Positions 16,539 to 25,563 of a stretch of 64,000 nt of DNA are shown piece by piece; the first letter of the stretch is position 1, and every line of letters starts with the position of its first letter. A program made the position numbers and the translations under genes. Source of the stretch: an uncultured Clostridia bacterium. GTDB lineage: Bacteria; Bacillota; Clostridia; TANB77; CAG-508. Under the pieces are notes generated by a model, which saw only the letters and a list, made by a program, of their open reading frames with translations, searched no databases and was not told the DNA's origin. The stretch is from NCBI GenBank assembly GCA_934121905.1, contig CAKOVI010000009.1, positions 1 through 64,000 on the forward strand, in the 5' to 3' direction.

Positions 16539-18248
16539 TTACATCTTATCAGGCATTTCCATTCCCAATAATCCTGCTCCTTGTTTTAAAACAACTCCCA
16601 CACAATATGTTAAATAAACTCTAGCATCTTGAAGAGACTTATTTTCATTAATAATTTTATTTTCATTATAAAATGAACTATAAGCTTTCGCCAAATCAAT
16701 TAAATATCTTGCTAAAATTGAAGGTTCATTTTTATCTACTACCTGTTTTAAAGTATCTCCAAAATTATAAATTATATTTATCAATCTTAAAGAATATTCG
16801 TCTTTCAAGTTTTCAAAATCTATATCTTTTAAATCAGGTACATTTCCTGCCTTTTCCAAAACACTTTTTGTTCTAACATAAGTATATTGAATATAAGGTC
16901 CTGTTTCTCCTTGGAAATTTAGTACTTCGTCCCAATCAAAAACTTGGTCTTTTATTCTGTTTGTTGCTAAATTGTTAAATACAACTGCACCAATTCCAAC
17001 TTTTTTTGCAACTACTTCTTTGTTTTCCAAGTTAGGGTCTTTTTCTTCTATTATTTTCTGAACCCTTGAAATTGCCTCATTTAGTAAATCTTCAAGCTTT
17101 ACAACTGTTCCTTCTCTTGTTGACATTTTTCCTGATTTTAATCTTACCATTCCATATGATACATGCTCTAGACCTTTTAAATATTTTTCATCTAGTCCTA
17201 GATATTTAGCTGCTCCAAATATTTGTCTAAAATGTAAGTCTTGCTCATATGCAACTACATATAAACATTTATCAAAATCATATGTTCTTGCTCTATAAAG
17301 TACTGCTGCTAAGTCCCTTGTATCGTATGTTGTAGAACCATTTGATTTTACAACCATACATGGTGTATTTATTCCTTGGTCTTCCAAATCTACTATTTTA
17401 GCCCCATTTGATTCTATCAAATGTCCAGATTTTTGTAAAATATCAATTACTTCTGGCATTTTATCTGTATAAAAAGCTTCTCCATTCCATGAATCAAATG
17501 TTGTCCCTAGCATATCATATATTCTTTGAAATTCCTTTAAACTTAAATCTTTAAACCTATTCCAAATATCTAAACAATATTCATCATTATTTTCAAGTTT
17601 TCTAAAATTTTCCCTACATGCATTTAATACATTTTCATCTTCCTTGCAAAGATTATTTATTCTTACATATAGGTCTAACATATCATCAATCGGATGTTCA
17701 TCGAAACTATATTCATTTCCCCATAATTTATAGCCTTCTATCATTTTACCAAACTGTGTTCCATAATCTCCAAGATGGTTTATCCCTGTTACATTATATC
17801 CTAAATATTTATAGATATTGTAAAGTGCTTGACCAATTCCTGTTGTCCTTAAATGCCCTATATGAAAAGGTTTTGCAATGTTTGGAGAAGAATATTCTAC
17901 TATTATATTTTTATCTTTTCCTATTTCAGATTTTCCGTATTCTTTATTTTGTGAAACCTCTTCTAAAACTGTTTTTATTTTTATTTCTTTATTTACAAAA
18001 AAGTTTAAGTATCCACCTGCTATTTCTACTTTTGTAATGATGTTTTCATCAAAATTCAACTTTTCTTTTATTTCATTTGCAATTACAGGAGGTGCTTTTC
18101 TTAATGTTTTTGCAAGTCTGAAACACGGAAAAGCATAATCTCCGTTATTTATATCTTTTGGAATTTCTATATATGATGCTAATTCCTCTTTTGGTACAGA
18201 CATTGCTTTTGAAATTTCTTCTGCAATTATTTGTTTAAAATCTATCAT
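16539..18248 (-). CDS. argS: Arginine--tRNA ligase
   Basis: Class Ia synthetase for tRNA-Arg. An N-terminal Add1-type domain comes first, then SPNIAKPFHIGH with the HIGH motif at residues 129-132. A KMSTREG loop in place of KMSKS is common in ArgRS. The DALR helical domain ends in GAGLLGMEMPDKM. Full length at 569 residues. It lies 11 bases downstream of trpS, forming a synthetase cluster with cysS and trpS. Confidence 0.97.
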   Translation of the reverse strand: MIDFKQIIAEEISKAMSVPKEELASYIEIPKDINNGDYAFPCFRLAKTLRKAPPVIANEIKEKLNFDENIITKVEIAGGYLNFFVNKEIKIKTVLEEVSQNKEYGKSEIGKDKNIIVEYSSPNIAKPFHIGHLRTTGIGQALYNIYKYLGYNVTGINHLGDYGTQFGKMIEGYKLWGNEYSFDEHPIDDMLDLYVRINNLCKEDENVLNACRENFRKLENNDEYCLDIWNRFKDLSLKEFQRIYDMLGTTFDSWNGEAFYTDKMPEVIDILQKSGHLIESNGAKIVDLEDQGINTPCMVVKSNGSTTYDTRDLAAVLYRARTYDFDKCLYVVAYEQDLHFRQIFGAAKYLGLDEKYLKGLEHVSYGMVRLKSGKMSTREGTVVKLEDLLNEAISRVQKIIEEKDPNLENKEVVAKKVGIGAVVFNNLATNRIKDQVFDWDEVLNFQGETGPYIQYTYVRTKSVLEKAGNVPDLKDIDFENLKDEYSLRLINIIYNFGDTLKQVVDKNEPSILARYLIDLAKAYSSFYNENKIINENKSLQDARVYLTYCVGVVLKQGAGLLGMEMPDKM

Positions 18249-18259
18249 TTTTTCACGTC

Positions 18260-19267
18260 CTATTCTTCAAAATAATCTAACTTCATTGCCTCTTTAACTC
18301 TTTTCATAGTTTTAGCAGCTTCTTTTCTTGCTTTTTCAGTTCCTTCTTTTAAAACCTTGTCTATTATTTCTGGATGTTGTTCCAAATATTCTCTTTTTTC
18401 TCTCATAGGTCTTAAAAATTCAGCAGTATTTTTAGCTAATTGCTTTTTACATGCAACACATCCTCTTTTTCCCGCTCTACATTCCTCGCAAACCGCCTTG
18501 CATTCTTCCTCAGAACTAAATAATTTGTGATAATATGAAACCATACAAACATCTGGATTTCCTTTATCATCTTTTCTTATTCTATTTGGGTCAGTTACAG
18601 CACTCATAACTTTTTTAGTTATTTCTTCTTCACTATCAGAAATATATATAGCATTTCCTAAAGATTTTCCCATTTTTTCATTTCCGTCTAAGCCTTTAAT
18701 TCTTCTATTTTGCGATAAATATATCTCTGGCTCTTTTAATACATCTCCATATATAGAATTAAATTTTCTTACAATTTCTCTACATTGTTCTATCAATGGT
18801 TCTTGGTCTTCTCCTGCTGGTACTATTTCTCCATTTAATACTGTAATATCTGCTGCTTGACTTACCGGGTATCCTAAAAATCCATATGTTACACTTTCTC
18901 CAAATAAATCCTTTTTTTGTGCTATTTCTGTTTTTACAGTTGGATTTCTTTGTAGTCTTGAAATTGTAACTAGGTTTGAATAGAATACTGTAAGTTCTGC
19001 CGTTTCCGGAATCATTGATTGTATATATATTGTTGCCTTTTCAGGGTCTATTCCACATGATAAATAGTCTATTACAAGTTCTCTTACATTTTTTCTTACT
19101 TTATCTGGATTGTTGAAATTGTCTGTTAATGCCTGTACATCTGCAACAAGTATGTATGTTTCATATTCGTCTTGTAATTTTACTCTATTTACTAATGAAC
19201 CAAAGTAGTGTCCAATATGTAGTCTTCCTGTTGGTCTATCTCCTGTTACTATTCTTTTTTTCTCCAT
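18260..19267 (-). CDS. trpS: Tryptophan--tRNA ligase
   Basis: Class Ic synthetase. The HIGH motif is HIGH at residues 17-20 (GRLHIGHYFGSL), and the KMSKS counterpart reads KMGKS. A Cys-rich insertion near residue 260 (EECKAVCEEC and CVAC) may bind zinc or an Fe-S cluster, as in some TrpRS of the Thermotoga/Clostridia type. 335 residues. The start follows a GGAGG-type site next to PAL copy 6. Confidence 0.96.
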   Translation of the reverse strand: MEKKRIVTGDRPTGRLHIGHYFGSLVNRVKLQDEYETYILVADVQALTDNFNNPDKVRKNVRELVIDYLSCGIDPEKATIYIQSMIPETAELTVFYSNLVTISRLQRNPTVKTEIAQKKDLFGESVTYGFLGYPVSQAADITVLNGEIVPAGEDQEPLIEQCREIVRKFNSIYGDVLKEPEIYLSQNRRIKGLDGNEKMGKSLGNAIYISDSEEEITKKVMSAVTDPNRIRKDDKGNPDVCMVSYYHKLFSSEEECKAVCEECRAGKRGCVACKKQLAKNTAEFLRPMREKREYLEQHPEIIDKVLKEGTEKARKEAAKTMKRVKEAMKLDYFEE

Positions 19268-19280
19268 TTTTCCTCCTTTT

Positions 19281-19353
19281 TTTCGTATTGGGGACGGTTC
19301 TTTTCGCGAAATGAAACAATCTTTTCGCGAAAAGAAACGGTCCCAATACGAAA
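19281..19353. repeat. PAL palindrome 6 (type B), cysS-trpS gap
   Basis: Outer arms TTTCGTATTGGGG and CCCAATACGAAA pair. The inner parts are slightly different core variants (GACGGTTC against GACCGTTTC), with TTCGCGAA at both inner ends. It ends three bases before the cysS stop codon. Confidence 0.85.
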
Positions 19354-19356
19354 TTT

Positions 19357-20739
19357 CTAATGTTCCAATTTATAACCATCTTTACTATCTTTTATACTAT
19401 AACCTAAAGCCAAAATCTCATCTCTAAGCCTATCTGACTCTGCCCAATTCTTCTCTTGCCTTGCCTTCAATCTTTCCTCTGCAAGCCTAACAACCTCTTC
19501 TGGTATTTCATCTCGAACCTCATTTTTCTTATCCAAACTCAAAGCCAAAACAGTATCAAATTTGCTCAAAAGCTCAGCTAATCTCTTAGACTTCTTAGGA
19601 TTTTTCACAACATCCCAAACTACACTCATAGCAAGTGGCATATTTAAGTCGTCATTTATAGCCTTATGAAAAGCTTCTTCATATTTTGCAATTTCTTCAT
19701 CTGATATATCTTCATTTCCTTCAAGATGTTTTTGATATCCTGCTCTTAACTTATCTAAAGCCTTTTGACTTGCCTCAATTCCATCCCAAGTAAAGTTCAA
19801 CTTTGTTCTATAACTGCTTGAAAATGTAAACAATCTGTAAGTTAGAGGGTCATATCCCCTTTCAATTATATCTTTTAATAAATAAACATTATTTAAGCTT
19901 TTCGACATTTTTCCGCCATTTATTAATAAATATTCACCATGTATCCAGAATTTAGCAGGTATTTTTCCGCAAGCACCTTTGCTTTGTGCAATTTCGTTTT
20001 CGTGGTGTGTTGGGATTAGGTCAATTCCTCCTGTATGTATGTCAAATTGTTCACCTAAATATTTTTGCCCCATTGCAGAACATTCTATGTGCCAGCCTGG
20101 ATATGATAATCCCCAAGGGCTTTCCCATTTCATTATGTGGTTTGGTTTTGCTTTTATCCATAATGCAAAATCATATGGGTTTCTTTTTTCTGTATCTACA
20201 TCAACTCTTGCTCCTGCTTTTTGGTCTTCTAGTTTTATTCCAGATAATATTCCATATTCATCTAGTTTTGATACATCGAAATATATTGCTGTTGAAGTTT
20301 CATACGCATAACCGTTTTCTAATAATTTTTGAACATATTTTATCATTTCTCCTATATGGTCTGTTGCCTTACATACTACTTCTGGTGTTTCTACATTTAG
20401 TTTTGCTAGGTCATCCATAAATAATTTTGTATAATAAGCAGCAATTTCATAAGGGGATTTTTGCATTTCTCTTGCTGATTTTAACATTTTGTCTTCTCCC
20501 TCATCTGCATCTGATACTAAATGTCCTACATCTGTTATGTTCATTGCGTGTTTTATTTTATACCCATTATATTTTAGTACTCTTCTTATTATGTCATTCA
20601 TTATGTATGTTCTCATATTCCCAATTGAAGCATCTTTATAGACTGTTGGTCCACACGAGTACATTCTAACTTCTTCTTTATTTATAGGTTCGAATTTGTC
20701 TTTTGATTTTGTTAAAGTGTTGTAAAAATATATGTCCAT
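19357..20739 (-). CDS. cysS: Cysteine--tRNA ligase
   Basis: Class Ia synthetase. The zinc-binding N-terminal Cys29 lies in YSCGPTVY, and GIDLIPTHHENE and KMSKSLNN are canonical. The segment corresponding to HIGH reads SIGN (DASIGNMR), so the first His is replaced by Ser. The 460 residues include the C-terminal helical domain. It lies between the PBP gene and trpS. The downstream spacer is PAL copy 6. Confidence 0.95.
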   Translation of the reverse strand: MDIYFYNTLTKSKDKFEPINKEEVRMYSCGPTVYKDASIGNMRTYIMNDIIRRVLKYNGYKIKHAMNITDVGHLVSDADEGEDKMLKSAREMQKSPYEIAAYYTKLFMDDLAKLNVETPEVVCKATDHIGEMIKYVQKLLENGYAYETSTAIYFDVSKLDEYGILSGIKLEDQKAGARVDVDTEKRNPYDFALWIKAKPNHIMKWESPWGLSYPGWHIECSAMGQKYLGEQFDIHTGGIDLIPTHHENEIAQSKGACGKIPAKFWIHGEYLLINGGKMSKSLNNVYLLKDIIERGYDPLTYRLFTFSSSYRTKLNFTWDGIEASQKALDKLRAGYQKHLEGNEDISDEEIAKYEEAFHKAINDDLNMPLAMSVVWDVVKNPKKSKRLAELLSKFDTVLALSLDKKNEVRDEIPEEVVRLAEERLKARQEKNWAESDRLRDEILALGYSIKDSKDGYKLEH

Positions 20740-20765
20740 TTTTTATCACTTCCTTTTTAGTTTAT

Positions 20766-20796
20766 TAGGATACAGCAATCTTAAAGCTGTATCCTA
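20766..20796. terminator. Hairpin after the PBP gene
   Basis: An 11-bp perfect stem TAGGATACAGC/GCTGTATCCTA with a nine-base loop, ten bases after the PBP stop and just upstream of cysS. There is no clear T-tract on the minus-strand 3' side, so it may be an attenuator or processing hairpin rather than a full terminator. Confidence 0.5.
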
Positions 20797-20805
20797 TTAA
20801 ATATT

Positions 20806-23517
20806 TTACTCACTTACTGTTTCTGGAGTATCTGTCGAATTTGAAGGTGGCTCTGGTGTTGTATTTGATGGAGTTGTATTTGTTTGTGTATTGTCTTTTC
20901 CAGCATCTGTATTTGGTTTTTCAGCAGATGGTGTTTCTTTTGCATTTACAGTTATTGTTCTTGTTTTTGTAACTGTTTTTCCACTAGAATTTTTTACTGA
21001 ATATGTTATTGTATATTTTCCTGCTTTTGATGTATTTACAGATCCTGATATAGCTATTTTGCTTGATATATCTCCATCTTTATCGTCTTTTGCTGTTGCT
21101 CCAAGTTCGGTGTATGTTTCTCCAACATTTATTGTAATATGTGCTTCTCCGTTTAATGTAATTACTGGCTCATTATTTGCATGAGATGTACTTCCAGTAT
21201 TTTGTGCATTATGAACATTACAGTATGTCGATGGTGGATTTGTTGATGATGCACCTGTGGTTTTCCATAATCCCATCTTTTCTTTGTCTACTGTATATGA
21301 ATAGTATTTTGTTATTTTATTTGGACAGTATTCATTTGCTTTTAGTCCAGTTTCACTACATATCTGTGTAGCATTTGTATGCCCATCACATTCGTCTGGA
21401 ACTTTTCCTTCTACAAATACTTCTTGATATGTATCTGAACATTTACTTGTTGCTTTTTTTCCTGATGTTCTACATATAGTTTCTGTAACAACTCCTGATG
21501 GTTGTTCGAATTTAGATGATTCTTTTCCTTCATGTACTTTTGTCATAACAGCATCCCATATTTTTCCTGCTACATTTGTTGAACCTGTAACTTCTTCGTT
21601 TTGATCAAATCCATACCAAGTAGCTGCTGTGTAATAATTTGAGAATCCGCATAACCATTTATCGTAATTTTTGTTGGTTGTTCCTGTTTTTGCAGCTACA
21701 TCTATTCCTGATATTTTACAGTATTTTGCTGTACCTCCACTGTCTTCTACAACTGATTTTAATAGATTTTTTATTACATATGCTGCTTGCTGTGAAATTA
21801 CTTCTTCGCTTGTTTGTTTGCCTTCTAATACTGTATTTCCATCTGGGTCTGTGACTTTTGTATAAAACATTGGCCTTCTATATGTTCCATTATTGGCGAT
21901 TGTTGCATATGCTCCTGTCATTTCAAGTGGTGTGATTCCGTTTGTGAATCCTCCTATAGATATAGCTGCCAAGCTTGCTTTATCTTGTTCTGTAAGGCTT
22001 GTTACTCCCATTTTTTCTAAATATTCTGCTGATTTTGCTGGTGTTAATTCATCTACTACTTTTATAAATGGTATGTTTTGAGATGTTGTTATAGCACTTC
22101 TAACTGTTATTAATCCTTTAAATGCATTATAATCTTTAGGTGTCCAGCCTTTTATTCCAAAGTCTGTTGAATTATCATCATAAATTGTTGCTGGTGTAAT
22201 AACCCCTTCATTTATTCCTGGTACAAGTGAGGTTAATGGTTTTATTGAAGAACCTGTTTGTCTTGGACTTTGTGTTGCTCTATTTAGTCCTCTTGATTCG
22301 TTTTTTTCTCCTAGTCCTCCTTCTACTCCTACTACATAGCCATTTGAATTATCTATTATAACCATTGCAGATTGTGATGTTTCACCTTCTGTTTTTTTAG
22401 ATTTTCTTATATAATCTTTGCTCTTATTTACCATAACTTCATCCATTTTTGATTGAAGTGCTGTATCTTGTGTTGAATATATTGTAAGACCACTACTATA
22501 TACATATGTAGATGCTAAACTTTTTGAAATTCCTTTTTCTTTAGCTATATCTTCTATAACTTGAGATATTGTTGCATCTGTATGGTATGAGTAAACTGAA
22601 CCTGTATTTGCTGCTTTTTGGAAATTTAGTCCTTCATCTACTTTTTTTACTGCTTCATCATATTCTGTTTTTTCTACCATTCCTAGTTCATTCATCTTTT
22701 TAAGTACTGTTTTTGTTCTATTTTTTATTTTCTCTGAATTATCTTTTTCTCCATATGGATTATATGAGTTTGGTGAATTGTTAATTCCTGCTAAAAATGC
22801 ACATTCTGCCAAGTCTAGGTCTGCTGCTGATTTATTGAAGTAGTATTCTGCACCTACTTCTACTCCTAAATTGTTGCTTCCTCCAACAAATATTATGTTT
22901 AAATATAGTTCAAGGATTTGGTCTTTTGAAAGCATTCTTTCTATTTGATATGCTTTTGCCCATTCTTTTACTTTTCTTAGTACTCCTTCTGCTCCTGATC
23001 TTTCATCATCTTTTGTTATATTTTTTACTAATTGTTGTGTGATTGTACTTCCTCCGAATGATGATTTTCCTGCATGTAGGACATATTGTACCACTGCTGC
23101 CCCTGTTCTTTTAAAGTCTACTCCGCTATGTTTATAAAATCTTTCATCTTCTATTGCTACATAGGCATTTTTTAAGTTTTTTGGCATTTGGTCTAATTTT
23201 ATTATTTTCCTGTTTTCGTCTCCACTTAGTTCTGCAAGTTTGTTGCCATCTTTGTCAAGTATTACTGAGTTTGAGGAACCTATAACTAGCTCTTCTTTTG
23301 TTATTTCGAAGTCATCTCCCCATCCTCCATATATCATTCCAACTACTACTCCTGTTGCTATTACTGCTATTATAAGGATAAGTAGTAGTAAAATTCTAAG
23401 TGCTATTGTAATTTTGGGATGTTTTTGAGAAAATTTTATTTTTTCTGCTTTTATTAGTCCGTTTTTACTGCCTTTTTTATTTTTCTTGTTTGTTTTATTG
23501 CTTTTTTTATTGCTCAT
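20806..23517 (-). CDS. Class A penicillin-binding protein with C-terminal Ig-like domain
   Basis: Bifunctional peptidoglycan synthase at the membrane. A basic cytoplasmic tail is followed by a membrane helix (38-62). The GT51 transglycosylase has Glu123 in EDERFYKHSGVD and GGSTITQQ. The transpeptidase has SxxK at Ser423, SQN at 479-481 and KTG at 610-612. Residues about 785-865 form an HYR/DUF5011-like Ig fold (ITINVGETYTELGATAKD), then a Thr/Pro/Asn-rich tail. The Ig-like domain and tail are additions beyond the standard PBP1a. At 903 residues it is complete. The ribosome binding site directly before the ATG is poor; see the upstream short frame at 23525-23548. Confidence 0.95.
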   Translation of the reverse strand: MSNKKSNKTNKKNKKGSKNGLIKAEKIKFSQKHPKITIALRILLLLILIIAVIATGVVVGMIYGGWGDDFEITKEELVIGSSNSVILDKDGNKLAELSGDENRKIIKLDQMPKNLKNAYVAIEDERFYKHSGVDFKRTGAAVVQYVLHAGKSSFGGSTITQQLVKNITKDDERSGAEGVLRKVKEWAKAYQIERMLSKDQILELYLNIIFVGGSNNLGVEVGAEYYFNKSAADLDLAECAFLAGINNSPNSYNPYGEKDNSEKIKNRTKTVLKKMNELGMVEKTEYDEAVKKVDEGLNFQKAANTGSVYSYHTDATISQVIEDIAKEKGISKSLASTYVYSSGLTIYSTQDTALQSKMDEVMVNKSKDYIRKSKKTEGETSQSAMVIIDNSNGYVVGVEGGLGEKNESRGLNRATQSPRQTGSSIKPLTSLVPGINEGVITPATIYDDNSTDFGIKGWTPKDYNAFKGLITVRSAITTSQNIPFIKVVDELTPAKSAEYLEKMGVTSLTEQDKASLAAISIGGFTNGITPLEMTGAYATIANNGTYRRPMFYTKVTDPDGNTVLEGKQTSEEVISQQAAYVIKNLLKSVVEDSGGTAKYCKISGIDVAAKTGTTNKNYDKWLCGFSNYYTAATWYGFDQNEEVTGSTNVAGKIWDAVMTKVHEGKESSKFEQPSGVVTETICRTSGKKATSKCSDTYQEVFVEGKVPDECDGHTNATQICSETGLKANEYCPNKITKYYSYTVDKEKMGLWKTTGASSTNPPSTYCNVHNAQNTGSTSHANNEPVITLNGEAHITINVGETYTELGATAKDDKDGDISSKIAISGSVNTSKAGKYTITYSVKNSSGKTVTKTRTITVNAKETPSAEKPNTDAGKDNTQTNTTPSNTTPEPPSNSTDTPETVSE

Positions 23518-23524
23518 ATTCTTG

Positions 23525-23548
23525 TTATATGTCAGTTTTCTCTGGCAT
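23525..23548 (-). other. Possible seven-codon leader frame before the PBP gene
   Basis: ATG CCA GAG AAA ACT GAC ATA TAA (MPEKTDI) is preceded by GGGAGGAAT, a much better ribosome binding site than that of the PBP ATG eight bases downstream of its stop. It could couple translation. No homology can be claimed at this length. Confidence 0.35.
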
Positions 23549-23569
23549 ATTCCTCCCTTCTTTTTGGTG

Positions 23570-23607
23570 AACCTAAAAATGCTCGAATTTTAGCATTTTC
23601 TAGGTTT
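23570..23607 (-). promoter_or_regulatory. Stem-loop in the PBP 5' leader
   Basis: Arms AACCTAAAAATGCT and AGCATTTTCTAGGTT pair with one bulge. It lies about 20 nt after the predicted transcription start and 20 nt before the leader-frame ribosome binding site. Confidence 0.5.
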
Positions 23608-23633
23608 TTGAGTGTCCTTTTTTAGACGTTTAT

Positions 23634-23662
23634 ATTATATTATAGTTTGGTGGAAATTGCAA
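23634..23662 (-). promoter_or_regulatory. Promoter of the PBP gene
   Basis: Minus-strand TTGCAA (23657-23662), 17-bp spacer and perfect TATAAT (23634-23639). Confidence 0.75.
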
Positions 23663-23674
23663 GAGGGAAATGGA

Positions 23675-23707
23675 AAAAGATACAGTATTATGTTTACTGT
23701 ATCTTTT
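23675..23707 (-). terminator. Terminator of the fatty-acid operon
   Basis: A 13-bp perfect stem AAAAGATACAGTA/TACTGTATCTTTT, followed by T residues on the minus strand, about 67 bases after the fabI stop and just upstream of the PBP promoter. Confidence 0.85.
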
Positions 23708-23773
23708 ATATTTTTCTATGTGGATTCACTTTTTTGTTTGACATCGAATATTGTATGTAATCATTTTTTATTT

Positions 23774-24559
23774 TTAAATATTTCCCATAATATTATAACC
23801 ATTATCTGAAAAAATAATTTGACCTGTAATAGAATCACTCATTTTACTTAATAGAAATGAAACCACATTACCAACTTGATAAGTAGTGACATTCTTATGT
23901 AGTGGTGCTTTTTCCTCAACTACCTTTAAAATACTTCCAAAATCCTTAATCCCTTTTGCAGATAAAGTCTTAATTGGACCAGCAGAAACTCCGTTTACCC
24001 TGATTCCATCTTTGCCTAAATTATTTGCCAAATATCTAATACTTGCCTCTAAAGCTGCTTTTGCGACCCCCATAACATTATATCCTTCTAGAACCTTAGT
24101 AGAACCATAATAAGTAAGTGCAACTAAGCTTGCATTTTCATTTATCATATCTAATTCTTTAGCAATCCTTGATGCTAAAACAAACGAATAACTGCTTACT
24201 TCTACCGCATGAGTATATCCATCCTTACTTGTTTTAATGAAATCATTGTGTAAATCTTCTGTAAATGCATGTGCAATACAATGCACAATTCCATCTATCT
24301 TTCCATTTTCTTCTTTTATTTTAGTAAATGTTTCCTTTACTAATTCATCACTAGATGCATCTTTCAAAACATATGCTTGGCTTCCCTCAAATTCAGATAT
24401 AAGCGATTCTGTTTTTTCCTTATTTTCTTCATTTGTATATGTAAAAATAAGTTTTGCACCATTTTCATAAGCAGATTTTGCTATACCATAGGCTATGCTC
24501 CATTTATTTCTTATACCCATTATTAATATTTTTTTATTTTCTAATAACATATTTCTCAT
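23774..24559 (-). CDS. fabI: Enoyl-[acyl-carrier-protein] reductase (NADH)
   Basis: Last reductive step of FAS II elongation. It is a short-chain dehydrogenase-type protein with the FabI N-terminal MGIRNKWSIAYGIA pattern. The active-site tyrosine-lysine spacing is seen in TYYGST...YNVMGVAK. The segment IRVNGVSAGPIKTLSA is diagnostic. I start at 24559; the ATG at 24550 is equally plausible (AAAGGA at good spacing). The longer frame upstream is translated PAL repeat. Unusually, it is at the 3' end of the fab/acc operon, where many Clostridia use fabK near the start. Confidence 0.95.
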   Translation of the reverse strand: MRNMLLENKKILIMGIRNKWSIAYGIAKSAYENGAKLIFTYTNEENKEKTESLISEFEGSQAYVLKDASSDELVKETFTKIKEENGKIDGIVHCIAHAFTEDLHNDFIKTSKDGYTHAVEVSSYSFVLASRIAKELDMINENASLVALTYYGSTKVLEGYNVMGVAKAALEASIRYLANNLGKDGIRVNGVSAGPIKTLSAKGIKDFGSILKVVEEKAPLHKNVTTYQVGNVVSFLLSKMSDSITGQIIFSDNGYNIMGNI

Positions 24560-24568
24560 CCTTTCGCC

Positions 24569-24663
24569 TTTCGTATTTGGGATGGTTCCTTTTGCAAAAT
24601 GTCCTAAAAAGAACCGGTCCCAATGGGGCATTTTTCTTAAAAGGAACCGTCCCCAATACGAAA
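24569..24663. repeat. PAL palindrome 7 (type B with nested type A half), accA-fabI
   Basis: Outer arms 24569-24591 and 24641-24663 pair with one mismatch and one G/T. Inside the loop lies another half unit (AAAAAGAACCGGTCCCAATGGGGCA). The accA stop codon at 24637 falls inside the element, so its right part is translated as the accA C-terminus. Confidence 0.9.
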
Positions 24664-25437
24664 TTCTCCCATATTTCTAAATTTACTATATCTATCTTGA
24701 ACAATGCCTTCCTCAGACAACTTCTTCAACTCGTCAACCGTCTTTATAATTTCTCTCTTTAAAATTTGAACCAATTTTTCAAAATCATCCTCTGGTTCCT
24801 CAATAATTTTATCAATAACTTTTAAATCATACAAGTCTTTAGCTGTAAGTTTCATTTTCTGGGCGGCCTCCTCGGCCCTTGATGCATCTTTCCATAAAAT
24901 ACTCGCATATCCTTCTGGAGACAAAATCGAATAAATCGAATTCTCTAACATGAATACCTTATTTGCCACACCAATTGCTAAAGCTCCTCCGCTAGAGCCT
25001 TCTCCAACTACAATTGAAACAATAGGAACTTTTAAACCTGCCATCTTAAGCATAGAACTTGCAATAGCTTCTCCTTGCCCTCTTTCCTCTGCTCCAATTC
25101 CTGGGTATGCACCTTTTGTATCTATAAAAGTTATTACAGGTCTATTAAATTTTTCGGCTTGACTCATAAATCTGATAGCCTTTCTATAACTTTCCGGATT
25201 TGGCATTCCAAAATTTCTTTCTATGTTTTCTTTCGTATTTCTGCCTTTTTGTTCTGCTATTATAGTATAATTTTGTGTTCCAATTCTTGCTAATCCACAT
25301 ACCATTGCTTTATCATCTCTGTAGTTTCTATCTCCATGAAGTTCTATAAATTCATCAAATATTTTTTCTATATAATCTAAAGACGTTTTTCTATTACTCG
25401 CCCTTGCTATCTGTACTTTTTGCCATGCTGTTTGCAT
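24637..25437 (-). CDS. accA: Acetyl-CoA carboxylase carboxyltransferase subunit alpha
   Basis: Transfers the carboxyl group from biotin to acetyl-CoA together with AccD. The 266 residues show the crotonase-type fold with FIDTKGAYPGIGAEERGQGEAIA and GEGSSGGALAIG, which form the oxyanion and substrate region. The natural C-terminus (KFRNMGEF) is followed by RIGDGSF, encoded by PAL copy 7, which also provides the stop. The start follows AAAGGA with long spacing. It lies between accD and fabI. Confidence 0.95.
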   Translation of the reverse strand: MQTAWQKVQIARASNRKTSLDYIEKIFDEFIELHGDRNYRDDKAMVCGLARIGTQNYTIIAEQKGRNTKENIERNFGMPNPESYRKAIRFMSQAEKFNRPVITFIDTKGAYPGIGAEERGQGEAIASSMLKMAGLKVPIVSIVVGEGSSGGALAIGVANKVFMLENSIYSILSPEGYASILWKDASRAEEAAQKMKLTAKDLYDLKVIDKIIEEPEDDFEKLVQILKREIIKTVDELKKLSEEGIVQDRYSKFRNMGEFRIGDGSF

Positions 25438-25465
25438 TTTCTCACATCCTTTCTATTTCTCATTG

Positions 25466-25562
25466 TTGCCCATTTGGGACCGGGTCTTTTTTGAGCAATA
25501 TTTATTTGAAACTTAGTCGTAAATTAATATTGCTCAAAAAAGACCCGGTCCCAAATGGGCAA
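25466..25562. repeat. PAL palindrome 8 (type A), accD-accA gap
   Basis: A perfect 37-bp stem, arms 25466-25502 and 25526-25562, with a 23-base loop. It begins one or two bases after the accD stop codon. Confidence 0.95.
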
Positions 25563-25563
25563 T

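Noticed and set aside
24560..24631. N-terminal extension of FabI reading WDRFFLGHFAK
   Set aside because: It is the translation of PAL copy 7, upstream of the ribosome binding site; similar peptide extensions appear before FabD and AccC for the same reason.
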